64,000 bases of DNA. Origin: Mucilaginibacter sp. (lineage in GTDB: Bacteria > Bacteroidota > Bacteroidia > Sphingobacteriales > Sphingobacteriaceae). The stretch covers positions 1 to 64,000 of the forward strand of contig NZ_JAQBOW010000154.1 of assembly GCF_028287845.1 (NCBI RefSeq), written 5' to 3'. This document shows, one piece after another, positions 1 to 10,292 of the stretch; the stretch's first letter is position 1; the number at the start of each line of letters is the position of its first letter. Under the pieces are notes generated by a model that did not search any database, had not been told where the DNA came from, and worked only from the letters and a program-made list of their open reading frames with translations. The translations under genes and the position numbers were made by a program.

Positions 1-375
1 ATGGACGAGACGGCTTACTTAATTAATTATGATAAAAAATATCATTCAAAAGGCGTGGAAGTAGTTGGGTTGGCTTATGAGCGCACTACCGACTTTGCCA
101 AATCGCGAAGAACAGTGCAGCAGTTAAAGAACCGTTTCAACATACCATATCCATTGTTGATAACCGATTATACACCAACTAATGGCGATCCGGCTAAAAG
201 CCTGCCTATGATGGCTAAAGTATTAGGGTTTCCTACAACGATTATTATTGATAAAAAAGGCGACGTACGTAAAATACATACCGGGTTTAGCGGTCCGGGT
301 ACCGGCAAATACTACACAGACTTTATAGCAGAATTTGAAAAACTTACAAATGATCTGTTGGCCGAGAAAGGATAG
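1..375 (+). CDS. Thioredoxin-like/TlpA-family protein, C-terminal part (5' end probably outside window)
   Basis: Thioredoxin-fold C-terminal features (VLGFPTTIIIDKKGDVRKIHTGFSGPGTGKYY); ORF starts at the window edge. Confidence 0.8.
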   Translation: MDETAYLINYDKKYHSKGVEVVGLAYERTTDFAKSRRTVQQLKNRFNIPYPLLITDYTPTNGDPAKSLPMMAKVLGFPTTIIIDKKGDVRKIHTGFSGPGTGKYYTDFIAEFEKLTNDLLAEKG

Positions 376-407
376 TAGCAGCTAACTCCTTTGCTTTAAC
401 TTGCTAA

Positions 408-1949
408 TTATCCAGCCCAGCCCTCTCTATCCAAACTCCTAAACTGTATCGCCTCGGCCAGGTGTTCTGTTTGAATATCTTCGCTTCCGGCCAAATCGGC
501 AATGGTACGTGATACTTTCAGGATACGGTCATAAGCGCGTGCAGATAGGCCCAGTTTCTCCATTGCCTTTTTAAGCAAGGTTTGCCCGGCAGCGGTGATC
601 TTACACAAGTCGCGCACCATTTGCGGGCTCATCTGGGCGTTGGCGTGCAAGTCTGGCCTGTTGCCGAAACGGGCTATTTGCACCTCCCTCGCTTTTATTA
701 CGCGTTCACGGATATGTTCGCTTTTTTCGGCCAGCCTGTCGGATGCCAGTTCATTAAAGTTAACCGGCGTTACTTCCACATGTAAATCGATACGGTCAAG
801 CAATGGGCCGGATATTTTACTCAGGTATTTTTGCACCATGCCCGGCGGGCAAATACATTCCTTCTCGGGATGGTTATAATAGCCACATGGGCATGGGTTC
901 ATACTGGCCACCAACATAAAGCTACTGGGATAATCTACCGAGAATTTGGCGCGCGATATGGTTACTTTTCGTTCTTCCAGCGGCTGGCGCATAACCTCTA
1001 ACGCGCTGCGTTTAAACTCGGGCAACTCATCCAAAAACAAAACACCATTATGTGCCAGCGATATTTCGCCGGGCTGCGGGTTGCCGCCGCCGCCAACAAG
1101 CGCCACATCGCTTATGGTATGGTGCGGCGACCGGAATGGCCTGATTGTAACCAACGCGTCGGCGGCGGAAAGCTTGCCGGCTACCGAGTGTATCTTGGTT
1201 GTTTCTAATGATTCGTATAAACTCAACGGCGGCAATATAGATGGCAGCCTGCGCGCCAGCATAGTTTTACCTGCTCCCGGCGGACCAATCAATATAGCGT
1301 TATGCCCGCCTGCGGCGGCTATCTCTAAGGCGCGTTTAATGTTTTCCTGTCCCTTTACTTCGCTAAAGTCGCTGTCGTAATTGCAGAGGCTGTTGTAGAA
1401 CTCCTCGCGGGTGTTTACCACCTCGCGGGTTAGTTGTATATCGCCGTTAAAAAACCCGGCAACCTCGGTGATGTTTTCCACACCATAAACTTCCAGGTCA
1501 TTAACAATGGCGGCCTCGCGGGCGTTTTGTTTGGGCAGAATAAAGCCTTTAAAGCCGTCTTTGCGTGCTTGTATGGAAATTGATAAAGCGCCTTTTATTG
1601 GCTGTAAGCTGCCGTCGAGCGACAGTTCGCCCATAATTAAATACTTATCCAGTTCTTCTGCATTTATTTGATTAGAGGCGGCAAGAATGGCTGTGGCAAT
1701 GGTCAGATCATAAGACGAGCCTTCTTTTTTAATATCGGCAGGGGCCATATTAACTATGATTCGCTGACGGGGCATTCGAAAGCTGTTTGTTGATAATGCT
1801 GATTCTATGCGTTGCAGCGATTCGCGCACCGCATTATCAGGCAGGCCAACAATCGCGTAATAGATATTGCCCCCGCTTATATTTACCTCAACCGTAATAG
1901 TAATGGCTTCTATGCCATAAACGGCGCTGCCAAAGGTTTTAACTAACAA
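408..1949 (-). CDS. YifB/ComM family Mg chelatase-like AAA+ ATPase
   Basis: Walker [48 protein letters not shown]. Confidence 0.95.
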   Translation of the reverse strand: MLVKTFGSAVYGIEAITITVEVNISGGNIYYAIVGLPDNAVRESLQRIESALSTNSFRMPRQRIIVNMAPADIKKEGSSYDLTIATAILAASNQINAEELDKYLIMGELSLDGSLQPIKGALSISIQARKDGFKGFILPKQNAREAAIVNDLEVYGVENITEVAGFFNGDIQLTREVVNTREEFYNSLCNYDSDFSEVKGQENIKRALEIAAAGGHNAILIGPPGAGKTMLARRLPSILPPLSLYESLETTKIHSVAGKLSAADALVTIRPFRSPHHTISDVALVGGGGNPQPGEISLAHNGVLFLDELPEFKRSALEVMRQPLEERKVTISRAKFSVDYPSSFMLVASMNPCPCGYYNHPEKECICPPGMVQKYLSKISGPLLDRIDLHVEVTPVNFNELASDRLAEKSEHIRERVIKAREVQIARFGNRPDLHANAQMSPQMVRDLCKITAAGQTLLKKAMEKLGLSARAYDRILKVSRTIADLAGSEDIQTEHLAEAIQFRSLDREGWAG

Positions 1950-2346
1950 TGTAATAGATTTTTATTTATGCGTAAGATATAGATTTTATTTTGACGTTTT
2001 TAATCGGATCGTAAATCTGATGGCGCTAAAGTCCGGGATTCGCTGGTTGGTACTGTCGCCGTAGGTTTTAGATCTTGTTTCACGCGAGGGTGTAACAAAA
2101 TGTAACAAGTGAAACAAGATTTTGAGTTAAAGTATTGCTAATAAGCTATTTATGAAAAAGTGATGTAACAAAATGTAACAACTTATTCGTCAGTATTTTT
2201 AAGTATGATTTTATATTGATATATTGATAATCAGATAATTGCCAATTGACTGTTTTAGGAGTGATGTAACAAGATAATGAAACACATGAAACACCCATTT
2301 CAGGACAAATCAACGTCAAATTTAAAATCCCGACTAACAAGAAAGT

Positions 2347-3936
2347 TTATTTCACTTCCGCCACCGTAAAACTCGCCAATAAATTCACATCAGGGTCAAC
2401 TTTTATAACCGCTGGGTTTTGCCTGGCGGGGATATTAATTGTCGTAGACCGGTCGGTCACATTTATGGTGTGTAGCTGCCCATCAACCGCTATCTCCAAC
2501 GGAAAACTGTATAATACCTTTTGGGTTTGACTAACCTGTATATTAACCCCATGACTGGCGGCATCATATTTCCAGGCTATAGCCAGATCCGGATGACCGG
2601 CTGTATTTAGCCATTGTTTAAAAAATTCTTCCAGGTTCTTGCCGCTAACCTGTTCCATCACCTTGCGGAAAGCAGTAGTGTTGGCGTTACCGCCTTTATA
2701 TTTGGCGAAGTAGGCGCTTATGCCCTTCCAGAAAACATCATCGCCTAATTGTCTGCGCAGCATGTGCAATGTCCAGTTACCTTTTTCATAGCTGTTGGCA
2801 TTAAGCAGGGGCATATAGTTGGTTTTTACAGCGGTATCAACAACCGGGGTAAAACGAGTCTTTTCAAACTTTAATACTTTTACGCGGTCGGCCGCTAAGC
2901 GCTTTTTTAGGGTATCTACGCCATATTTGTTTTCGAGGTAATAGTTGGTTAGGTAAGTAGCAAAGCCCTCGCTTAGCCATAGGTGGTGAAAGTCTGTTTC
3001 GCTTACCGCATCGCCAAACCATTGGTGGGCAATCTCGTGCGCCATTAGTTCTTCTATACCTGTACTGCTTACCGATTCTTCGTAATAGAAAATAGCGCTG
3101 GCATTTTCCATACCGCCAAATATGGTTTTTGATTGCACATTAGCCAGCTTTTTATAAGCATACGGACCAATTTTATCGATATAAAACGGCAATATCTGCG
3201 CGGCAACCGCATAGCTTTTAAAGCCAATTGCCTGGTTCTCGGGGAACACATAAGTATAAACCGGGATGCCATTAACATCCCCGGGATGATCTATAGCGAA
3301 ATCGGCTACGCCAATAACCATTACTTTGGTTGGCAACTGCGCGGTTTCTGCCCAATGGGTTAGTTTAAGTTTATTAGGCAGCTCTGTTTCGCTTTGCTTT
3401 AATCCGTTTGCTATAACCTGGTAATGATCGGGTGCGGTAACTAAAAAATCAACCGGGGCCTTATCGTCAGGCTCATCAACGCAGGGTAGCCAATTATGCG
3501 CGCGGTTGGGCCAGTTATCGCCAAAAAAAGTACGGTGCCCAAATTTATTGGTAGATATGATCAAGCCATCGGCCGGTATGCCTTCATAAACTATGGTATA
3601 AGTTTTCTGTTGATTTGGGGTGGCTTTGGTAAATATTTTTACCGCATCGCTATCTTGTTTAAATTTAATAGCTTTTCCATTCTGCACTACTGAGCTTACC
3701 AGCATCCCCTTGCCTTTAGCATTCTTTTCAACCAGGTTAACCTGGAAAGACTCCGCGCTTTTTAAAAACTTAACCGCGATATCTGCCCGGCCTTTAATAA
3801 CGTTATTGGCATCGTTTAACTGTATGGCAAAGTTGTAGTGCTGTACATCTATTGTTGCGCCGGGAATCTGGGCAAGTGCGGATAAAGAAAAAAAGGGGGA
3901 TACTAAAAGCGAGATATATAAATAAATTTTGTGCAT
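2347..3936 (-). CDS. M1 family aminopeptidase, secreted
   Basis: GGMENASAIFYYEE, HEIAHQWFGDAV, signal peptide after MHKIYLYISLL; ORF-track start at 3999 is over-extended. Confidence 0.92.
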   Translation of the reverse strand: MHKIYLYISLLVSPFFSLSALAQIPGATIDVQHYNFAIQLNDANNVIKGRADIAVKFLKSAESFQVNLVEKNAKGKGMLVSSVVQNGKAIKFKQDSDAVKIFTKATPNQQKTYTIVYEGIPADGLIISTNKFGHRTFFGDNWPNRAHNWLPCVDEPDDKAPVDFLVTAPDHYQVIANGLKQSETELPNKLKLTHWAETAQLPTKVMVIGVADFAIDHPGDVNGIPVYTYVFPENQAIGFKSYAVAAQILPFYIDKIGPYAYKKLANVQSKTIFGGMENASAIFYYEESVSSTGIEELMAHEIAHQWFGDAVSETDFHHLWLSEGFATYLTNYYLENKYGVDTLKKRLAADRVKVLKFEKTRFTPVVDTAVKTNYMPLLNANSYEKGNWTLHMLRRQLGDDVFWKGISAYFAKYKGGNANTTAFRKVMEQVSGKNLEEFFKQWLNTAGHPDLAIAWKYDAASHGVNIQVSQTQKVLYSFPLEIAVDGQLHTINVTDRSTTINIPARQNPAVIKVDPDVNLLASFTVAEVK

Positions 3937-3993
3937 AATGATAGTTACAAGATGTTTAAATATATGAATCTTGCTTTGCGAATCAAAACCCCG

Positions 3994-4027
3994 TGTCATT
4001 TCGAACGATAGAGAGAAATCTTATACG
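3994..4027 (+). repeat. Left arm of inverted repeat flanking GIY-YIG gene
   Basis: tgtcatttcgaacgatagagagaaatcttatacg; matches the reverse complement of 4362-4398 at both ends, with a 3-nt length difference in the middle. Confidence 0.85.
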
Positions 4028-4043
4028 CCTTATTACAACGCTA

Positions 4044-4343
4044 TCATTTACTTTCTTCATTAAGAAAACGCCACCCTGAATTTAAAGATGTTATTAACAG
4101 GTTTTTCTTTTCCCTACGCCATTTCTTAATTTCCTTTTCACGTGCGATGGCCTGTTCTATATGTGCAAAGTGTTCGTAGTAAACTAAGTTATAGCAAAAA
4201 TACTTTCCGGCGAATGTGCTTTTGTTTCCTTTGTTTTCAGCATGTTCGTATAATCGTCTGCTTAAATCATTAGTAACACCAACATACAATACAGACCTGT
4301 CGGGGTTGGTTGTGATATAAACATAAAAATTGTAGTTCCACAT
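4044..4343 (-). CDS. GIY-YIG family nuclease (solitary, about 99 aa)
   Basis: FYVYITTNPDRSVLYVGVTNDLSRRLYEH and KIKKWRREKK-type motif. Confidence 0.95.
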   Translation of the reverse strand: MWNYNFYVYITTNPDRSVLYVGVTNDLSRRLYEHAENKGNKSTFAGKYFCYNLVYYEHFAHIEQAIAREKEIKKWRREKKNLLITSLNSGWRFLNEESK

Positions 4344-4361
4344 AAACCGTGGTTTTTCGCT

Positions 4362-4398
4362 CGTATAAGATTTCTCCTCGTTCCTCGTCGAAATGACA
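4362..4398 (-). repeat. Right arm of inverted repeat flanking GIY-YIG gene
   Basis: Reverse complement reads tgtcatttcgacgaggaacgaggagaaatcttatacg. Confidence 0.85.
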
Positions 4399-4411
4399 AT
4401 CGGGTTAAAGG

Positions 4412-5737
4412 CTACCGCGGCATCCTCTTCATCATACTCGCCATAGCTGCAGGGTTACTCATCTGTTTCATCACCTTGCGCATATCTTCAAATTGTTTTA
4501 TCAGGCGGTTAACTTCGGCCAGGTCGGTGCCCGAGCCTTTGGCTATACGTGTACGGCGGCTTTGGTTTATGGTATCCGGGTTTTCTTTTTCGTGCGGGGT
4601 CATGGATTGAATAATGGCTTCAATGTTTTTAAAGGCGTCGTCCTTTATATCTACGTCCTTCATCATTTTGCCAACACCCGGTATCATGCCCATCAGGTCC
4701 TTCATGTTACCCATTTTCTTGATCTGCTGTATCTGGCTGTAAAAATCGTTAAAGTCGAATTTGTTCTTCCGGATCTTCTTTTGCAGTTCGGCAGCTTCTT
4801 TCTCATCAAATTGCTGCTGGGCGCGCTCAACCAATGATATCACATCACCCATCCCCAAAATACGGGAGGCCATACGATCAGGGTGGAAAACATCCAGCGC
4901 TTCCATCTTCTCGCCGGTACCAATAAATTTAATAGGTTTGTTTACAACAGATTTTATAGAGAGCGCCGCGCCACCGCGGGTATCGCCATCCAGCTTGGTT
5001 AATACAACGCCGGTAAAGTCAAGACGGTCATTAAACACTTTGGCTGTATTCACGGCGTCCTGGCCAGTCATGGCATCAACCACAAATAATATTTCCTGCG
5101 GATTTACGGCGGCTTTTACCTGTTCTATCTCCACCATCATGGCCTCATCAATAGCTAAACGGCCGGCGGTATCAATAATAATAACATTGTGCCCGTTCTG
5201 TTTGGCAAAGGCAATACCTTCTTTTGCTATCGCGACAGGGTCCTTCGATTCGCGGTTAACATAAACCGGCACACCTATCTGCTCGCCTAAAACCATTAAC
5301 TGGTCCATAGCTGCCGGGCGATAAATATCGTCGGCAACCAATAGCGGCTTTTTATTTTTTTGTGTTTTTAAGTAATTGGCCAGCTTTCCCGTAAAGGTTG
5401 TTTTACCCGCGCCGTTCAAACCTGCAATTAATATTATAGTTGGTGATGTGCTAAGATTAAGCTCGGCAGCGGTGCCACCCATTAACGCAGACAGCTCATC
5501 ATTCATGAGCTTGGTAAGCAACTGGCCCGGCGACACGGCTGTTAGCACGTTTGCACCTATGGCTTTTTGCCTTACATCATCTGTAAAAGCTTTGGCTGTT
5601 TTATAGTTAACGTCGGCATCCAGAAGGGCTTTGCGTATTTCCTTCATGGTTTCGGCCACGTTTATTTCTGTAATAGTTCCTTGTCCCTTCAGGACCTTAA
5701 ATGCCCTGTCGAGTTTATCCGAAAGATTTTCAAACAT
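4412..5737 (-). CDS. ffh: Signal recognition particle GTPase Ffh
   Basis: GLNGAGKTTFTGKLA, DTAGRLAIDE, TKLDGDTRGGAALS, Met-rich M domain. Confidence 0.97.
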   Translation of the reverse strand: MFENLSDKLDRAFKVLKGQGTITEINVAETMKEIRKALLDADVNYKTAKAFTDDVRQKAIGANVLTAVSPGQLLTKLMNDELSALMGGTAAELNLSTSPTIILIAGLNGAGKTTFTGKLANYLKTQKNKKPLLVADDIYRPAAMDQLMVLGEQIGVPVYVNRESKDPVAIAKEGIAFAKQNGHNVIIIDTAGRLAIDEAMMVEIEQVKAAVNPQEILFVVDAMTGQDAVNTAKVFNDRLDFTGVVLTKLDGDTRGGAALSIKSVVNKPIKFIGTGEKMEALDVFHPDRMASRILGMGDVISLVERAQQQFDEKEAAELQKKIRKNKFDFNDFYSQIQQIKKMGNMKDLMGMIPGVGKMMKDVDIKDDAFKNIEAIIQSMTPHEKENPDTINQSRRTRIAKGSGTDLAEVNRLIKQFEDMRKVMKQMSNPAAMASMMKRMPR

Positions 5738-5919
5738 GCGTATTATTTACTTTAAATTCCCAGTATTTTGAGGTTACAAAGGTATGATTTTGTTGCAATT
5801 ATGCCTTAATGATTTAACATGCGCCTGCACATATTTAATGCTCTTTAACAATTCATTAACAAAAATATTGTAACGTTTTTTTTACTTTGCCGTCTTATAA
5901 CCAAGCCGTAAGCACATTT

Positions 5920-8382
5920 ATGATGAAATTTTTACCTGGTCTTTTTCTTTCCTGTATAACCCTTTGTGTGTATTCGCAGGCTCCCGTTAAAAAACTGGAG
6001 GCAGTTAAGGTAGCCATCCCGCCTAAAGTTGATGGTGTGCTAGACGATGAAATATGGAAAAATATACCTATCGCTACCGGTTTTATTGAGAATAATCCGG
6101 TAGCCGGGCGGCACGAAAAACCCGAAGAGCGCACCGAAGTAAAAATTATATATGACAACACGGCAATTTATGTTGCCGCGCGCATGTACGAAACATCCGC
6201 AAAAAAAGTAGCTAATGAACTTACCGCCCGCGACCAGATAGCTAATGATGATTTTTTTGGGGTGATACTTGATACTTATCTTGATGGGTTAAATGGCACC
6301 GGTTTTTATGTAACCGCGGCCGGGGTACAGTTTGATGCTAAGTATGTACCAACCAGCGGTGGCGGAGGAAATGAAGATGCTACCTGGAACGGTGTATGGG
6401 AAAGTAAAGTAAAAATAAACGACGATGGCTGGACGGCCGAATTCAAAATTCCATACTCGGCCCTGCGTTTTGGCAAAAAAGATATACAAACCTGGGGTCT
6501 TAATATGATACGCAGGCGACAATCTGTCCAAGCGCAGCTTTTTTGGAACGAGATCGACCCTAAAAAGAACGGGCTAATGAACCAGGAGGGCCAACTAACC
6601 GGGCTTAAAAGTATAACCCCGCCATTGCGCCTGGCCTTTTATCCTTACTTTTCTACCTATGTAAATAATTACCCTTATAATACGCCGGGTATTAAAAATA
6701 CTACCAACTCTGTAAATGGAGGCATGGATGTAAAATATGGCATTAATCAAAGCTTTACGCTTGATGTAACCCTGGTACCCGATTTTGGGCAGGTACAATC
6801 AGACAATAAAATACTTAACTTAACACCTTTTGAGGTTAAGTACACAGAGAACCGGCCGTTTTTTACCGAAGGCACCGAGCTGTTTAACAAGGGCAACTTA
6901 TTTTATAGCAGGCGCATAGGCGGGCAGCCCATTAATTATAGTGCCGCCTACAGTAACCTCAAAACCGGCGAATCTGTTAGCAGCAATCCTGTAGAGACCC
7001 GGTTGTTAAATGCTACCAAGTTATCCGGACGCTTATCAAATGGTTTAGGTATTGGCGTTTTTAACGCGGTAACCAGCGCGGCCAACGCGGTTGTTGAAGA
7101 CGCGGCAGGCAATCATCGCCTGGTACAAACATCCCCCTTAACCAATTATAATATCCTTGTGCTTGACCAAAACCTAAAGAACAACTCTGATATCGCTTTA
7201 ATTAATACCAACGTTAACCGGTTTGGTAAAGATTATAGCGCCGATGTAGGCGGCATTGTTTTTAACCTGAACAATAAGCCTAACTCTTATAATCTTACCG
7301 GTTATGGTATGATGAGCAATTTGCTTTATACCAACAAACCAACATCCACCGGGTTTAACTATGAAATTGGCGGGGGGAAAACACAAGGCAACTTTACCTG
7401 GAGCTTTTACCAGGATTTTGTTGATGACAAATATAACCCTAACGATTTGGGTATACTTTCATTTAACAATTATTTTAACCACACGCTTAACCTCAATTAC
7501 TTTGATTATAAGGCGGGTAAGTACTTTAACCAGTGGGGAATATTTTCATCTACGCTTTACTCGCGCAGGTATAAAGAGTCGGCATATCAGAATTTAAATA
7601 TTAACGCGGGGGCTTATTTAAGATACAAAAATAACTGGCAAAGCAATATTAACATTAACCATAATTTAGAGGGAAATGATTTTTATGAGCCCCGTGTTGC
7701 CGGGCGTTATTTCCGCACGGCAGAGGAGAATAATATCAGCATGAATTTAAATACAACCACCTCCAGCCGGTTACATGGCGGTATTTATTATATGTACCGC
7801 CTATATAACCGTTTTAGCGGGCACGGTTCTGACGCGGAAGTGTACTATACTTACCGTGTTAGTAATCACTTTTCATTCGGGCAGGATGTTATCTATTCGC
7901 CGCGGCATAATAGCACCGGGTTTTCAACGCTTGATACCTTAAACAACAACCCTGTTTTTGCCCGGCGCAATATTCAAACGCTCGAAAATATATTTAATAT
8001 AAAATATACTTTTAACAATGTAATGGGGCTGTCTTTCAGGCTTAGGCATTATTGGTCTAAACTTAACAATCAGCAATATTTTGACCTTGCAACAAATGGC
8101 GAACTAACCAATTTAACTTCAGCGAACTTTAACCAGGATAATGACCAAAACTATAATGTCTGGAACATCGATATGATATACCTGTGGGAATTTTCGCCGG
8201 GCAGCGAGATAAGCGTAGCCTGGAAAAGCTCGTCATTAACCAATACTACCTTGGCCCGATATGGTTATTTCAATAATTTTGACAACACCCTCAATCAACC
8301 TAAAAACAATAATTTTTCGTTTAAAATATTGTATTATATTGATTATCAGAATTTAAAAAAGAAAAGCAAGAACAAGCTGTGA
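5920..8382 (+). CDS. DUF5916 / CBM9-like domain secreted protein
   Basis: N-terminal signal peptide and KVDGVLDDEIW...PVAGRHEKPEERTEVKIIYDNTAIYVAARMYE; beta-barrel-like C-terminal. Confidence 0.85.
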   Translation: MMKFLPGLFLSCITLCVYSQAPVKKLEAVKVAIPPKVDGVLDDEIWKNIPIATGFIENNPVAGRHEKPEERTEVKIIYDNTAIYVAARMYETSAKKVANELTARDQIANDDFFGVILDTYLDGLNGTGFYVTAAGVQFDAKYVPTSGGGGNEDATWNGVWESKVKINDDGWTAEFKIPYSALRFGKKDIQTWGLNMIRRRQSVQAQLFWNEIDPKKNGLMNQEGQLTGLKSITPPLRLAFYPYFSTYVNNYPYNTPGIKNTTNSVNGGMDVKYGINQSFTLDVTLVPDFGQVQSDNKILNLTPFEVKYTENRPFFTEGTELFNKGNLFYSRRIGGQPINYSAAYSNLKTGESVSSNPVETRLLNATKLSGRLSNGLGIGVFNAVTSAANAVVEDAAGNHRLVQTSPLTNYNILVLDQNLKNNSDIALINTNVNRFGKDYSADVGGIVFNLNNKPNSYNLTGYGMMSNLLYTNKPTSTGFNYEIGGGKTQGNFTWSFYQDFVDDKYNPNDLGILSFNNYFNHTLNLNYFDYKAGKYFNQWGIFSSTLYSRRYKESAYQNLNINAGAYLRYKNNWQSNININHNLEGNDFYEPRVAGRYFRTAEENNISMNLNTTTSSRLHGGIYYMYRLYNRFSGHGSDAEVYYTYRVSNHFSFGQDVIYSPRHNSTGFSTLDTLNNNPVFARRNIQTLENIFNIKYTFNNVMGLSFRLRHYWSKLNNQQYFDLATNGELTNLTSANFNQDNDQNYNVWNIDMIYLWEFSPGSEISVAWKSSSLTNTTLARYGYFNNFDNTLNQPKNNNFSFKILYYIDYQNLKKKSKNKL

Positions 8383-8392
8383 TCAAGACCGA

Positions 8393-9439
8393 TTATGGAA
8401 ACCGGTAAGCTATCCCTAAAGCCATTCCTTCTGTGCCCTGCGGATCGGGCGAGGTGCTCTTATCATACAGGAAGGTGCCGTTTACTGTAACGTTTATCAG
8501 GCGGTTTACTTTTGCGGTCAGGATGGCATCAATGCGGTGACTGGTATAGGCAAGGGGCCGCTCGTAAGGGATGAACAACGCATACCTGGCATTGATGTGC
8601 ATATTTTTCATAAAGTCCTTATCTAATAGCGCTACTATCTGGAAAGCCAGGTCGTTTTTAAAAGTATGCCCCGGCAGCACGCCATAATTAGCGGGTTGGT
8701 TATGGTAAATAGTGGTGTCTTTTACAAAGGTTTGGCGGGCGGTACCGGTGCCTATACGCAAGTCAAAGTATTTTACCGGTTTATATTCAAACCCCATCGA
8801 TTCGGTAAGGTAGCCGGGCGCCATAAAGTTAGAGAGCAACAGCGGGTTAGCAAGCACGGCCCCACTTGCATCGGTGTATTGAAATCCTTTATCAAACTGT
8901 GATTCAAAACTTAACGAGCCAAAAAAGAACCAGTGTTTAGACAACTGTGTAGCTATTTTATTATCAAAAAATATACGGTCGTTTGTTTTGCGTGAACCCT
9001 GGCCCTTGTTTTTTGAAATGCCATAAATAAGATTTAGCTCGGCAGTGTAGTCAAATGGCGCTTTGTTATATTCTGTTTTAAAATCAAAGTTAGTCCCAAG
9101 CGCTATAGCATTAACCCCGCCGGCGCTATAATTATTACTAAACGCCGACTGGCTAAAGTTTAATCCAAATGTTATCCATTTATGCCAGTAGTTAACTTTA
9201 TAGTCCAGCATAGATAGAGGTATCAGTTCAGGTTCTATCTGCAGGGCCCTTACACGAACAGGCAAGGCATTTTTAGGTGGGTCTATCCTGTACTTGTTAA
9301 GTAAGGCTGTGTCAATTTTAACACTATCTTTTTTTGATGTGTCGGTTTTTTGAGCCGATGCGGTTATTGCGGCTAAAAAAAGCGTAAGGAAGACTACTGC
9401 AAATCTTGTTTTAAACATACCAGTTGCAAAGAAAAGCAA
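8393..9439 (-). CDS. DUF3078 domain-containing protein
   Basis: WHKWITFGLNFSQSAFSNNYSAGGVNAIALGTNF pattern. Confidence 0.8.
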   Translation of the reverse strand: MLFFATGMFKTRFAVVFLTLFLAAITASAQKTDTSKKDSVKIDTALLNKYRIDPPKNALPVRVRALQIEPELIPLSMLDYKVNYWHKWITFGLNFSQSAFSNNYSAGGVNAIALGTNFDFKTEYNKAPFDYTAELNLIYGISKNKGQGSRKTNDRIFFDNKIATQLSKHWFFFGSLSFESQFDKGFQYTDASGAVLANPLLLSNFMAPGYLTESMGFEYKPVKYFDLRIGTGTARQTFVKDTTIYHNQPANYGVLPGHTFKNDLAFQIVALLDKDFMKNMHINARYALFIPYERPLAYTSHRIDAILTAKVNRLINVTVNGTFLYDKSTSPDPQGTEGMALGIAYRFP

Positions 9440-9459
9440 AATTCTGTTTTTATGCAGAT

Positions 9460-10239
9460 TTATTCCTTTTTTGCAGGCGATGCTGCATTAACTTTGGGTG
9501 GATATAATGGAGCCAATGCATGCGCGCCGGGGTTGCGCAAATATCTTCTGTAATTGGTTCTTATTGACAGTATAAAATCATACTCGGTCGAGTTGGCAAC
9601 CAGGTAATATCCGGGCCGGTACTTTAACATAAAATCGGCCAGCCGTTTGTCTTTTAAACCGGTTACTCTACCTACCAGGGTTTTATTAAAGCGGTAATCT
9701 ATAATGTCCTGTTTGTAATCCTCCTCTATGGTTTCGCGTAAATGCGCCGCGTTGCGACCGCTTCGGCTGAATATATTGTATAAAGCGTCTATGCCCAAAC
9801 CCGCTCCGCTGGGGCCAAAATTTAAAAGGTCGCGGTTTGCTAATGGCCCGTATGCTTTGCTAAAATCACGTTTCGTTGCCAGCAATCTTTTTTGCGGGTC
9901 CATTAAGGTATCGAATATGGTAACTTCTTTAAGCTGTATCGCCATCCGCTTTAAATAAATAGCCAGGGGTATATAGCTTTGTACTTTTATGGTATCGGCA
10001 AAGTGTTCTTTTTGGCTAAAAACCAGCTGATCGCCGGGTTTGGCATCTATGGTAAATACCCCGTTTAAATTATCATAAACAGATATATGGGTATTCAGAT
10101 TTAGTATATTAACCCTTGATAGCCTATCCTTGCTTTCGGTATCAAACACAATACCCGCAACAGAAGTTTCCTGGGCAAGGGCATGCGCTGATACAATAAA
10201 AAAAAACAGAAGTAGTGCCGGTTTCATTTGTGGGGTCAA
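9460..10239 (-). CDS. Carboxypeptidase regulatory-like domain protein, hypothetical
   Basis: Signal peptide; SVAGIVFDTESKDRLSRVNILNLNTHISVYDNLNGVFTIDAKPGDQLVFS. Confidence 0.65.
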   Translation of the reverse strand: MTPQMKPALLLFFFIVSAHALAQETSVAGIVFDTESKDRLSRVNILNLNTHISVYDNLNGVFTIDAKPGDQLVFSQKEHFADTIKVQSYIPLAIYLKRMAIQLKEVTIFDTLMDPQKRLLATKRDFSKAYGPLANRDLLNFGPSGAGLGIDALYNIFSRSGRNAAHLRETIEEDYKQDIIDYRFNKTLVGRVTGLKDKRLADFMLKYRPGYYLVANSTEYDFILSIRTNYRRYLRNPGAHALAPLYPPKVNAASPAKKE

Positions 10240-10292
10240 AACTAAACGTTTATAAATGCTGCAGCATACATTTTAACAATAATTAACAGGGA

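Noticed and set aside
946-1380. 144-aa + strand ORF
   Set aside because: Antisense to yifB/comM, no recognisable motifs; shadow ORF.
4761-5264. 167-aa + strand ORF
   Set aside because: Antisense to ffh; shadow ORF with Ser-rich random composition.
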